Origin: Spirochaetota bacterium
GTDB lineage: Bacteria > Spirochaetota > Spirochaetia > Treponematales > Rectinemataceae
DNA length: 47,635 nt
Assembly (NCBI GenBank): GCA_029778945.1
Contig: JAKPBN010000440.1
Coordinates: 1 to 47,635 of the forward strand
Reading direction: 5' to 3'
In this document: in pieces, positions 24,495-32,169 of the stretch
How positions within the stretch are numbered: position 1 is the first letter of the stretch
Layout: each line of letters starts with the position of its first letter
Notes under the pieces: model-generated
The model's database searches: none
What the model was told of the DNA's origin: nothing
The model's input: the letters and a program-made list of their open reading frames with translations, nothing else
Program-made: the position numbers and the translations under genes

Positions 24495-25592
24495 ATGAAA
24501 CACGGCCTTGCCCTCTTTGCCTTGTTCGCCCTCTCCCAAGTCCTTTGGGGCCTCGATTCCCAGATCGTAGGCAAGATCCAGTACACCGAGGGCAAGGTCA
24601 GCTATGCCCGGGAAGGAGGAGACTCCAAGGACCTCGACCTGGGCTTCAGTGTCCGGGACGGGGACCTCCTCAAGACCGGGGCCGACGGGCGCATTGTCAT
24701 CACCCTGGACAAGAGCACGGGCATGTCGGGCTCGGTGACCTTGAACCCCTCCACCTCCCTCTACCTCGACCTAGGCCTCTTCCGGGGCAGCCCGAGGACA
24801 AGCCTCGACCTACTCATGGGCTCGGTGGGCGCCAAGGTCAAGAAGCTCGCAGGATCCCCCACCATGCAGGTCCAGACCTCGACGACGGTCGCCGGGGTCA
24901 GGGGGACGGAATTCGAGGTGGCAGTCTCCCTCAATGACGCCGTCCTCGTGACCTGCTCCGAGGGAGAGGTCTCCTGGGACGACGGCCAGGGCTCGGCCCT
25001 CCCCGTGGCCGCCGGCAAGGCCGTGGAAAAGCGCGGTGCCGGCAAGGCCACCTATCTCGACGCCGACCCCGCCGCCATCGCGGAATTCCGGGCCCGCTGG
25101 ATGGAGGGCGAGCTTTCCGCCCTCAAGGTCAATCCCCTCAAGGCCATAGCCGCCTATGAGGCCCGCTACGCCAGGCTCTCGGACTCCTTCCAGAGGGCCG
25201 CCGAGCCCCTTGCCGGGAGCCCCGTCCTCCGCAAGTGGATGGACGAGGACCGGGCAGGCCGCAAGCCCCGCGTCCTCGACCCCGCGGTCATGCGGGAAAA
25301 AAAGGAGATCTTCACCAGCCTCAAGGCCCTGCGCAAGGACATCTTCCTCTTTGAGAGGGTCTATGTCCGGGTGGCCGAGCTCGAGGAGCTCCTCAAGGGC
25401 AGTCCCGCCGAGGCCTACGAGCTCCGCAAGGGCTACACGGTGGGCGATTTCTTCAAGCGCTTCGAGCGGGAAAAGACCATCCTGTCCCGCAGGATTGGCC
25501 TCTTCCACTATGCCCTCAAGCTCTACGCCCAGAGGGATGACGGCGGGTCCGAGCTCCTGCAAGGCTCCTTCTTCGCCGGCTCGGACTTCTAG
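24495..25592 (+). CDS. Secreted FecR-domain protein
   Basis: 365-residue exported protein. Signal peptide at residues 1-19 (LFALFALSQVLWG). The FecR-type beta domain covers about 25-175: IVGKIQYTEGKVSYARE, GFSVRDGDLLKTGADGRIVITLDK and the diagnostic VQTSTTVAGVRGTEFEVAV, then EGEVSWDDG. The remaining ~190 residues are helical and charged with no recognised domain. Proteins of this kind in spirochaetes are periplasmic or surface proteins of unknown role rather than iron regulators. GGAG is 7 nt before the ATG. A separate promoter precedes the UMP kinase gene, so this one is probably monocistronic. Confidence 0.87.
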   Translation: MKHGLALFALFALSQVLWGLDSQIVGKIQYTEGKVSYAREGGDSKDLDLGFSVRDGDLLKTGADGRIVITLDKSTGMSGSVTLNPSTSLYLDLGLFRGSPRTSLDLLMGSVGAKVKKLAGSPTMQVQTSTTVAGVRGTEFEVAVSLNDAVLVTCSEGEVSWDDGQGSALPVAAGKAVEKRGAGKATYLDADPAAIAEFRARWMEGELSALKVNPLKAIAAYEARYARLSDSFQRAAEPLAGSPVLRKWMDEDRAGRKPRVLDPAVMREKKEIFTSLKALRKDIFLFERVYVRVAELEELLKGSPAEAYELRKGYTVGDFFKRFEREKTILSRRIGLFHYALKLYAQRDDGGSELLQGSFFAGSDF

Positions 25593-25609
25593 CGGAGGCC
25601 CACTCGCTA

Positions 25610-25638
25610 TTTACCCGCAGGCCGCCCCTCGCTATGAT
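25610..25638 (+). promoter_or_regulatory. Promoter of the UMP kinase gene
   Basis: TTTACC (25610-25615), 17-nt spacer, TATGAT (25633-25638). The +1 would fall near 25645, just before the GGAGG ribosome binding site, giving a very short leader. Confidence 0.55.
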
Positions 25639-25656
25639 CGGGGGCGGAGGCCTGCC

Positions 25657-26349
25657 ATGACCAAAGTCATCTCTCTCGGTGGTTCCATTGTCGCGCCCGA
25701 GGGTCCCGATGCCGCCTTTATCAAGGCCTTCCGGGACCTCGTCATCGACTACCTCGAGGCGGGCCCCGAGCGCCGCCTCATTTTTGTTGTGGGCGGGGGC
25801 GGGCCGGCCAGGGCCTGGCAAAAGGCCTACCGGGAGGTCCTCGGCGCCGAGGCCCTCGACCCCGACGCGGACTGGATTGGCATCATGGCCACAAGGCTCA
25901 ATGCCCAGCTCATCAAGGCCTGTCTGGGCCATCTGTGCCCCCAGGAGGTCGTCACCGATCCCACGGCGGTGGAGCTTTTCCTGGGCCGGGTGATGGTCGC
26001 CGCGGGCTGGAAGCCTGGCTGGTCCACGGACTACGACGCCGTCCTCCTGGCCGAGCGCTTTGACGCCAAGGAAGTCCTCAACCTCTCCAACATCGCCAAG
26101 GTCTACACCGCCGACCCCAGGCTCGATCCCGCCGCCAAGCCCATCGACTCCATCTCCTGGGCGGATTTCCGGGCAATCGTGGGCGAGGAATGGACCCCGG
26201 GAAAGAACCTCCCCTTCGATCCAGTCGCAACCAAGAAGGCCGCGGCCCTGGGCCTCAAGGTGACCTGCGCCGCCGGCCGCGACCTGGACAACCTGAAGGC
26301 CATCCTGGCGGGCCAGGCCTTTGTGGGCACGACTATCGGGCCGGCTTAG
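25657..26349 (+). CDS. pyrH: UMP kinase, archaeal-type amino acid kinase fold
   Basis: Phosphorylates UMP to UDP. 230 residues, cytoplasmic. The amino acid kinase fold begins VISLGGSIVAP (phosphate-binding Gly-rich loop), continues with FVVGGGGPARAWQKAYRE, a STDYDAVLLAERF segment for the second nucleotide and LSNIAKVYTADPRLDPAAKPI, the typical uridylate-kinase 'VYxADP' region. Sequence style is closer to the short archaeal-like UMP kinases than to the E. coli type, which fits what is known from several spirochaetes. The ATG at 25657 has GGAGG upstream. Converges with the TPR lipoprotein gene; their stops share TTAG. Confidence 0.87.
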   Translation: MTKVISLGGSIVAPEGPDAAFIKAFRDLVIDYLEAGPERRLIFVVGGGGPARAWQKAYREVLGAEALDPDADWIGIMATRLNAQLIKACLGHLCPQEVVTDPTAVELFLGRVMVAAGWKPGWSTDYDAVLLAERFDAKEVLNLSNIAKVYTADPRLDPAAKPIDSISWADFRAIVGEEWTPGKNLPFDPVATKKAAALGLKVTCAAGRDLDNLKAILAGQAFVGTTIGPA

Positions 26350-27281
26350 GGCAAGGCCCCTCCCTCCAGGGCCTCGAGGCGGGCCAGGAGCTCGCCGTAA
26401 TGCCTTGCCTCGGCCTCCTTGCCCACATCCTTGCCCAGGGCGCGCAGGGCCGCGAGGGCCTTGGCCACCTGGCGGGGCAGGTTAGCCGCAAGACTCGAGT
26501 CAAAGGAGCGCCGCCAGTAGTCCCAGGCCTCGGCCTTGCGGCCCAGGCGGAGACTGATGGCCCCAAGGGCTCCCAGGTCCTGGGCTATGCCCGGTCCGTT
26601 TTCCACCCTCTTGTCCGCGGCCAGGGCCAGGAGGGCTTGGGAAAGAGCCCCTTCCAGCTCGCCCTCGGCCACGAGGATGGAAGCTAGGAGGTAGCGGTTC
26701 GAGGCCGCCTGGACGAGGCGCCCGGCCTTCTCGTTGAGGCCCGCGGCTTTAAGAAGATCGGCCTTGGCCTCGGCCCCAAGCCCCGAGCCCGCTTTTGCCC
26801 GGGCGCCTTGGTGGAGGGCCAGGGCCAGGGCTCCCTCGTCCTTGCCCGCCTGGTCCAGGGCCTCCGCAAAGCGGGCCGCGGCCCCCTCCTTGTCGCCCCT
26901 CGCCCAGGCCACTTCCCCTAGCCCGCCTGAGGCCAGGGAGAGGGCAGGCCCCGAGGCGGCCAGGCGGCCGTAGTCCAGGGCGTCCAGAAATTCCTTCTCC
27001 GCCGCGTCCACCTCCCCTGCGGCCAAGTAGGCCTTGCCTAGGGAGGCGTGGCTCCGGGCTATGCCCTCGAGGTAGTCGATGCCGGAGTCGGCCCGCAGGG
27101 CCCGGGTATAGGCCTCGACGGCCCCGCCCCAGTCGCCCCGGTCCATGAGGCCGTCCCCGATCTTCATGTCCCCGGCGGCGGCGTTGCGGGCCTCAAAGAC
27201 ATCATAGCCCTTGGGGGCCGTGGAGCAGGCGGCGAGGAGGGCCAGGGCCGCGAGGGCCCCCAGAAAAGCTATGCTTCGCAT
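26346..27281 (-). CDS. TPR-like lipoprotein, last gene of the Mla operon
   Basis: 311-residue lipoprotein: signal peptide with lipobox LAAC (Cys19), then repeated helix pairs of TPR type (GDWGGAVEAYTRALRAD, ASLGKAYLAAGEVDAAEKEFLDAL, LGEVAWARGDKEGAAARFAEAL) across nearly the whole length. The ATG overlaps the last base of the mlaD stop (TGATG), which ties it to the lipid-transport operon, where it may be an envelope scaffold or adaptor. It is not homologous by eye to MlaA, MlaB or MlaC. The stop shares TTAG with the converging UMP kinase gene. Confidence 0.85.
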   Translation of the reverse strand: MRSIAFLGALAALALLAACSTAPKGYDVFEARNAAAGDMKIGDGLMDRGDWGGAVEAYTRALRADSGIDYLEGIARSHASLGKAYLAAGEVDAAEKEFLDALDYGRLAASGPALSLASGGLGEVAWARGDKEGAAARFAEALDQAGKDEGALALALHQGARAKAGSGLGAEAKADLLKAAGLNEKAGRLVQAASNRYLLASILVAEGELEGALSQALLALAADKRVENGPGIAQDLGALGAISLRLGRKAEAWDYWRRSFDSSLAANLPRQVAKALAALRALGKDVGKEAEARHYGELLARLEALEGGALP

Positions 27282-28321
27282 CAGAAATCGCCCTCCCTCA
27301 GGCTCTGGTAGAGCTGGGTCTGCTCGGCCGCCTTGGGCACCCCGCCCTTGAGGAGGGGATTGTTCCTCAGGGACTCGAGGACATCCTGGGCCTTCTTGAT
27401 CGTGGCCTGGGCCTCCTGGATGGCCGCGGCCACCGAGGGCATCTGGGCGTTCAATGAGGCCGTCATGGCCTGGACATTCTTGATCGAGGCCTGGGCGCCC
27501 TTCACGCTGCCCATGATGGAGTCGTAGAGGGCGTTCTGGTCGTCCAGGAGGGTCTTTACCGAGCCCTTTGGGTCGAGGAGGCGGGGCACGAGGCCTGTGG
27601 GATCGCGCATCGCGTCCGTGAGGGCCGCGAGGTTGGAGGTGATGCCCAAGACCGAGTCCTCGATCGCCGCGGCCTTGTCCATCACCGGCCCGAGCCGGGC
27701 CGTGGCCGAGGCCGCATTGCCCAGGGTCTGGCCCAGGGGGCCCTCGCTCTTGCCCGAGAGGGCCAGGTTGGCCTCCAAGAGGGTCTTGTTGAGGCTGACG
27801 ACGGCCTTGTTGAAGTTCTCCAGCAAGGGACCCACGCTGGAGAGGATGCTTGTCACCGTGTCGTCCCGGGGCGGTATGTCGACCAGGCCTGCCTCGAGGA
27901 GGCGCTGCCCCTCCTCGGAGTCCAGGGTGGGCAGGGCTGTGCCCTCGGCGAGGACACCAGAGCCCAGGCCCGGATGGAGGAGGAGGGTGGTCCCCAGGCC
28001 GATGGGCGAGGTGACAAGCTCGAGGACAGAGCCCGGCCTCACCTTGTCGATATAGGTGTCAAAGATCACGAGATTGGCCTCCACCTTGTTGGCCTCCGTG
28101 AGCCTGAGCCTCGTGATCTTGCCCAGCTTAAAGCCCTTGAGGTTGATCGCCATGCCCACGGACAGGCCCGAGGCCGAGTCAAAGCTCGCGCTGTAGTCGT
28201 AGTCCCGGCCAAACCAGCGCTGGTTGGCCCCCAGGAAAAAGACCACCCCGCAGAGGGCCAGGGCCGCGATGACCACAAAGAGGCCAGAGACCTTCTCCGC
28301 GTGGCGTATATGGAATTTCAT
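27281..28321 (-). CDS. mlaD: MlaD/MCE family lipid-transport protein
   Basis: 346-residue MCE-domain protein anchored by one N-terminal membrane helix (residues ~11-31), with the MCE domain next (DYDYSASFDSASGLSVGMAINLKGFKLGKITRLRL, about 38-115) and a long helical tail extending into the periplasm. MCE proteins form a hexameric ring that moves phospholipids between membranes. The length, about twice the E. coli MlaD, comes from the extended tail, as in many non-enterobacterial forms. Its start overlaps the mlaF stop by 4 nt and its stop touches the start of the TPR lipoprotein gene. Confidence 0.92.
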   Translation of the reverse strand: MKFHIRHAEKVSGLFVVIAALALCGVVFFLGANQRWFGRDYDYSASFDSASGLSVGMAINLKGFKLGKITRLRLTEANKVEANLVIFDTYIDKVRPGSVLELVTSPIGLGTTLLLHPGLGSGVLAEGTALPTLDSEEGQRLLEAGLVDIPPRDDTVTSILSSVGPLLENFNKAVVSLNKTLLEANLALSGKSEGPLGQTLGNAASATARLGPVMDKAAAIEDSVLGITSNLAALTDAMRDPTGLVPRLLDPKGSVKTLLDDQNALYDSIMGSVKGAQASIKNVQAMTASLNAQMPSVAAAIQEAQATIKKAQDVLESLRNNPLLKGGVPKAAEQTQLYQSLREGDF

Positions 28322-29103
28322 GGCTCTCCTACCTCTCTTTCCGCGTCCCTGCCGGCCAGGCGCTCGCCCAGGCGGCCCAGCTCCGGGGCAAAGCCCGAGC
28401 CCCTCAGGGCCTGGACCTCATGATAGGGCCCAAAGGCCACAAGGCTGCCCTCCCTGAGGACCCCTATCCTGTCCGCCAGCCTCGTCACAAAGGACGAGTT
28501 GGCTGATACCGCTACAATGGTCTTGCCCGCCTTCCTCAGGTCCGCGAGGAGGGCCACAAGGCCCTCGGCGTCCTGCTCGCCCAGGGCCGAGGTGGGCTCG
28601 TCCAGGAAGAGGAGCTCGGGCTCGAGGACGAGGGCCCGGGCGAGGCCAGCCAGGCACCTCTCCCCCGTGGAGAGCTCGGCGGGCCTCGCCTCCAGCTCGC
28701 CCACATAGCCCGAGGTCTCGATCGCCTTGGCCATGGCCCGCTCCAGCTCGGCCCGGCCCAGGCCCGGCCTGTGGACCCGCAGGGGCAGGGCCAGGTTTTC
28801 GTAGATGCTCTGGTTGGCCCAGAGGGCCGCGTCCTGGAAGACAAAGGCCGAGTGGCCCCGGAACTCCTTCACCTCCGACCTGGAGAGGCTCCAGATGTCC
28901 TTGCCCCTCCAGAGGACCCGGCCCTCCTCGGGGACCACGAGGCCCGCGGCGACCTTGAGGAGGTTGGACTTGCCCGAGCCCGCCTCGCCCATGAAGACCG
29001 TGGCCTCCCCGGGGGCTATGCAGAGGGATACCCCGTGGAGGACCTGCCAACCCGAGAGGCGGGTCGACACGGCCTCGAGCTCGATCAGGGTTTCCGCGCT
29101 CAT
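28318..29103 (-). CDS. mlaF: MlaF-type ATP-binding protein with divergent catalytic motifs
   Basis: ATPase of the lipid-transport complex, 261 residues. Walker A is GEAGSGKS (residues 39-46), Q-loop FQDAALWANQSIYENLALPLR and Walker B LLFLDEP. Three elements deviate: the signature reads LSTGERCLAG instead of LSGGxxxR, the D-loop is SALGEQD where SALD is usual, and the switch histidine is replaced (AVSANSSF where xxTHD is expected). This suggests weakened or altered ATP hydrolysis. Adjacent genes mlaE (4-nt overlap) and mlaD (4-nt overlap) fix the family. A basic C-terminal extension follows. Confidence 0.9.
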   Translation of the reverse strand: MSAETLIELEAVSTRLSGWQVLHGVSLCIAPGEATVFMGEAGSGKSNLLKVAAGLVVPEEGRVLWRGKDIWSLSRSEVKEFRGHSAFVFQDAALWANQSIYENLALPLRVHRPGLGRAELERAMAKAIETSGYVGELEARPAELSTGERCLAGLARALVLEPELLFLDEPTSALGEQDAEGLVALLADLRKAGKTIVAVSANSSFVTRLADRIGVLREGSLVAFGPYHEVQALRGSGFAPELGRLGERLAGRDAEREVGEP

Positions 29104-29885
29104 GAGAGGTATTGGACGGCCGTGATCACGGCGTCGGCGACGATGCAGAGGACAAAGGAGGATCCCACTGCCTTGATGCCCGCCACGGGCACCTCGGTGC
29201 TGGCCCTCTCGACCGCGAAGCCCTGATATATGGCCACGGTCGAGATGATCACCCCAAAGACAAGGCTCTTGACGAGTCCCGAGAGAAGGTCCCCCACGGT
29301 GAGGATGGAAAAGAGGTTGCGGAAATACTCGTCCACCCCCAGGGGATGGAGGAACTGCATCACTCCAAAGGACCCAAGGAGGCCAAAGACGTTGAAGTAG
29401 ACCGAGAGGACAAGCATGGAGATCACGACCCCCAGGAAGCGGGGGGCGGCGAGGTAGGAGATGGGGTTGATGCCCACGGAGAGGTAGGCCTCGATCTCGT
29501 GGCCCACCACCATCCCGCCCAGCTCGGTGGCTATGGCCGTGCCCGAGCGGGCTATGACCACAAAGGCCGTGAGGAGGGGCCCGAGCTCCCGGGTAATGAC
29601 AATTATGAGAAAAGTGTAGGCGAGCTTGCCCTGGCCAAAGCTCGAGAGGAGGGAGGCGCCTATGAGGTTGATCGCCACCCCCAGGGCCATGGCCAGGATG
29701 GCGGTGATCCTGAGGGCCTCAAAGCCGGTGAATAGGACCTGGAGCTGGAGGACCTTCCAGCCCACCTGGCGGCGCCGGAAAACGAGGATGGACTCCCTCA
29801 GGATGGAAAAGAAGAGGCCCAGGGCATAGCCCAGGCCCCGGATCCTGCCCAGGGCCGCCGAGCCCACCCGGTCAAGGATGCCCAT
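29100..29885 (-). CDS. mlaE: MlaE-type permease of the lipid-transport system
   Basis: 261-residue membrane permease of the MlaE family with five or six helices. Characteristic stretches are QLQVLFTGFEALRITAILAMALG, VITRELGPLLTAFVVIARSGTAIATELG (the conserved RELGPxLTAxxxAGRxGxAxAAELG-like block) and a GINPISYLAAPRFLG segment, followed by LVKSLVFGVIISTVAIYQGF. It works with MlaF and the MCE protein to move phospholipid across the envelope. ATG 29885 lies 2 nt after the stop of the cyclic-nucleotide-binding gene; the 3' end overlaps mlaF. Confidence 0.94.
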   Translation of the reverse strand: MGILDRVGSAALGRIRGLGYALGLFFSILRESILVFRRRQVGWKVLQLQVLFTGFEALRITAILAMALGVAINLIGASLLSSFGQGKLAYTFLIIVITRELGPLLTAFVVIARSGTAIATELGGMVVGHEIEAYLSVGINPISYLAAPRFLGVVISMLVLSVYFNVFGLLGSFGVMQFLHPLGVDEYFRNLFSILTVGDLLSGLVKSLVFGVIISTVAIYQGFAVERASTEVPVAGIKAVGSSFVLCIVADAVITAVQYLS

Positions 29886-29887
29886 GC

Positions 29888-32080
29888 CTAGCCCAGGATA
29901 TCCGACAGCGCTTCCCGGGTGGCCGCATAGAGGGGGGGCACGCCCTCGAGGGGAGAGAGGCGCTCCGAGAGGCGCTGGCCCGTCTGGAGGGGAAGGTCGC
30001 TCACATAATAGAGGAAGCGCAAGCCCGTCCCGGCCCTCAGCACCCCGAGCTGCTCGGCCTCATGGACGGCCCTGATGTACCAGGCACCCTCCATCTCCAG
30101 GCCCACGCAGCCCCAGATCCGGCGGTAGAACTGGAGCATGGCCCGGTTCTGGAGGAGGGTGCCGCCCACGGTGAGGAGGGCCCCGGTGTGGACTTCCCGG
30201 CCCGGCAGGGCCGCCCTGAGCCTGGCCACGGTCTCCTCGGCCACGGGGACGACGGGCATGAAGGTGTCGCTGGTCTGCTCCACAAAGGCCGAGGGCAGCA
30301 TGAGGTCGCCCCGCTTGCCCAGGAGGGCCCCGGCCTTGCCCAGGATGTCTATGGACCTCACGTTGCGGCCAAAGAGGAGGAGGAGGGAGCGGGTGATCTC
30401 CTCGGCCTGCTCCCCGAAGGCATAGTCGATGTTGACGATGAGGCTCCGGCCCCTGCAGCGGCTCCGCCTGATCCCTGGATCGGCGACTACCCTGCAGGCG
30501 GCGTCGGCGTCCACGAGCTGGACCTGGATGCCCGTGGTCACGGTCTCGGGCAGGCGGAGGATGCCCGCGTGGCGCTCGGCGTCGTGGGCCTCCTTGCGCT
30601 TGCCCGGGAAGGCCGTGAAGTAGGCCCTAGCCAGGTGATAGACCTCGTCGAGGTCCTCCTTCCAGCCGGGGGTCCGGATGCCCTCGGCCTGGGCCCAGCC
30701 AAGGACGTCCTGGGCATGGGCGGCAAACCAGGGGTTGAGGCAATTGGACACCGAGTGGGTGTTGGAGGAGACGATGTGGACTTCCCAGTCGTCGGGGAAG
30801 TCGCTCGGCCTCGTGCCCATCAGGGCCCCCGCCGCGGCCCCGACCTCGCTGGCCCAGAGCTCGGAGAGGCGGCTGTTGAAGTTGTTCACCTGCTTGCGGA
30901 CATCCACGGAATAGGCCTGGCGATGGAAGACGATCTGCCTCACCACCTCGGCGGCCTGGCCCGGCCAGATCCTCTCAAGCTCCTCCCTTTCCTCGGCGGT
31001 AAAGGGCAGGCGCTCCAGCAGGGCCGTGGACCTTTCCCGCTCGGCGGGGTCGATGGCGGGCCGGGGCTGGGGCACATAGTCGCCCTCAAAGGCTATGTCC
31101 GTGGCCATGGTCGCCTGGGTGGCCGCGGCCTTGCCCCCCTCGGCATCCTCGCCCTCGGCCATGGGCTCTACCCACTCGGCCTCCTCCTCGAAGCGGGAGA
31201 GGGCCCGCAGGAGGCTTGGGTGGTTGAGGCGATAGCGGATCTTCCTCGCCTCGACGGAGAAGAGGCAGAGGCAGGTCAGGAAGTCCACCAGGTCGGAAAG
31301 CCCGTTCCGCACCAGGACCATGTCCTTGCCGGGCATCATCTCGTAGATGAAGCGATGCCTGGCCTCGGCGGCCACGGCGGGGAAGAGAAGCTCGGGGCTG
31401 GCGTAGACCGTGGGCAGGTTGTCCGTGAGAAGGAAGACAAAGGTCCTGCACACATTGTCCGGGAGGCGTCGCGCGGCGTAGGAGAGGGCCTCCCAGTCGA
31501 TGGCCGAATCCTCGTTGGCCCCGGCATGGAGGGCGGGCTTCAGGGCCTTGTAGAACTCGGCGAGGCGGCGGATCTCGATATGGCCCGAGTCGATCCCCGT
31601 GGCCACCTCCTGGGAAAAGCGGTCAAAGGCGTCGAAGAGGCCAAGGCCCTCCCTGAGCTTGGTGCCAAAGGCCTGGGCAAAGGGCCGGGACTCGGAGAGG
31701 AGCCGCAGGAAGCGGTCCCCGGGTATGGCCAGGCATATGGAATGCTCCAGGGCCCGGACCTCAAAGCGCCTCGGCTCCCCCAGGAGGCAGGACCTCTCCC
31801 CCAAGTAGGACCCGGACTCGACTACGTTCAGGCGAAAGGGGGGCTTTCTGGCCACATCGACAGACTCGACCGAGCCTTGGAGGAGGACAAAGACCTCGGT
31901 CCCTGCCTCGTCGCCCTGGACGATCAGGACGTCCCCCTGGTCATACTCCCGGAGCTCCGAGTCGGCGGCCAAGGCATCGAGCTCCTGGGAGCGGAGGTAG
32001 CGGAAGGGCACTATGGTGGAAAGCCTGCGGAGGGACTCGACGCCGGGGATCCGGGGGCTGCCCTGAATGATGGTGGCCAT
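29888..32080 (-). CDS. Cyclic-nucleotide-binding domain fused to a nucleoside-phosphorylase-like domain
   Basis: 730-residue cytoplasmic protein. Residues ~20-140 are a cyclic-nucleotide-binding domain; the phosphate-binding cassette reads YLGERSCLLGEPRRFEV, with the Gly-Glu and Arg expected of a functional site. Residues ~150-450 are helical and unrecognised, apart from an acidic low-complexity spacer. From about 500 the sequence has the order of nucleoside phosphorylases/nucleosidases: SLIVNIDYAFG, a GKAGALLGKRGDLMLPSAFV stretch, HTGALLTVGGTLL, GLEMEGAW (Glu near residue 660, like the MEGAA of MTA/SAH nucleosidase) and FLYYVSDLPLQ. I recall similar spirochaete proteins being filed under a DUF6909 label but cannot verify this. 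First gene of the Mla operon, and predicted leaderless. Confidence 0.75.
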   Translation of the reverse strand: MATIIQGSPRIPGVESLRRLSTIVPFRYLRSQELDALAADSELREYDQGDVLIVQGDEAGTEVFVLLQGSVESVDVARKPPFRLNVVESGSYLGERSCLLGEPRRFEVRALEHSICLAIPGDRFLRLLSESRPFAQAFGTKLREGLGLFDAFDRFSQEVATGIDSGHIEIRRLAEFYKALKPALHAGANEDSAIDWEALSYAARRLPDNVCRTFVFLLTDNLPTVYASPELLFPAVAAEARHRFIYEMMPGKDMVLVRNGLSDLVDFLTCLCLFSVEARKIRYRLNHPSLLRALSRFEEEAEWVEPMAEGEDAEGGKAAATQATMATDIAFEGDYVPQPRPAIDPAERERSTALLERLPFTAEEREELERIWPGQAAEVVRQIVFHRQAYSVDVRKQVNNFNSRLSELWASEVGAAAGALMGTRPSDFPDDWEVHIVSSNTHSVSNCLNPWFAAHAQDVLGWAQAEGIRTPGWKEDLDEVYHLARAYFTAFPGKRKEAHDAERHAGILRLPETVTTGIQVQLVDADAACRVVADPGIRRSRCRGRSLIVNIDYAFGEQAEEITRSLLLLFGRNVRSIDILGKAGALLGKRGDLMLPSAFVEQTSDTFMPVVPVAEETVARLRAALPGREVHTGALLTVGGTLLQNRAMLQFYRRIWGCVGLEMEGAWYIRAVHEAEQLGVLRAGTGLRFLYYVSDLPLQTGQRLSERLSPLEGVPPLYAATREALSDILG

Positions 32081-32087
32081 ACCCTAG

Positions 32088-32116
32088 AGCATAGTCGGCC
32101 CCGGGCCAGGGGACAA
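32088..32116 (-). promoter_or_regulatory. Promoter placing +1 at the start of the cNMP-binding/Mla operon
   Basis: Minus-strand TTGTCC (32111-32116), 17-nt spacer, TATGCT (32088-32093), then exactly 7 nt to the ATG at 32080. Back to back with the EamA promoter at 32133-32162. Confidence 0.65.
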
Positions 32117-32132
32117 GGGCGGAGGGCCAGGC

Positions 32133-32162
32133 TTGCCCCCCCTCCCCGGTGCCGCGTATAGT
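32133..32162 (+). promoter_or_regulatory. Promoter placing +1 at the EamA gene start codon
   Basis: TTGCCC (32133-32138), 18-nt spacer, TATAGT (32157-32162), then exactly 7 nt to the ATG at 32170; no ribosome binding site. Confidence 0.65.
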
Positions 32163-32169
32163 CAGCTCC

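Noticed and set aside
30062-32161. A 699-residue open frame on the plus strand opposite the cNMP/PNP gene
   Set aside because: It is a GC-rich antisense shadow: composition is dominated by Gly/Glu/Pro/Leu, it shows no family motif, and the opposite strand has clear conserved domains.
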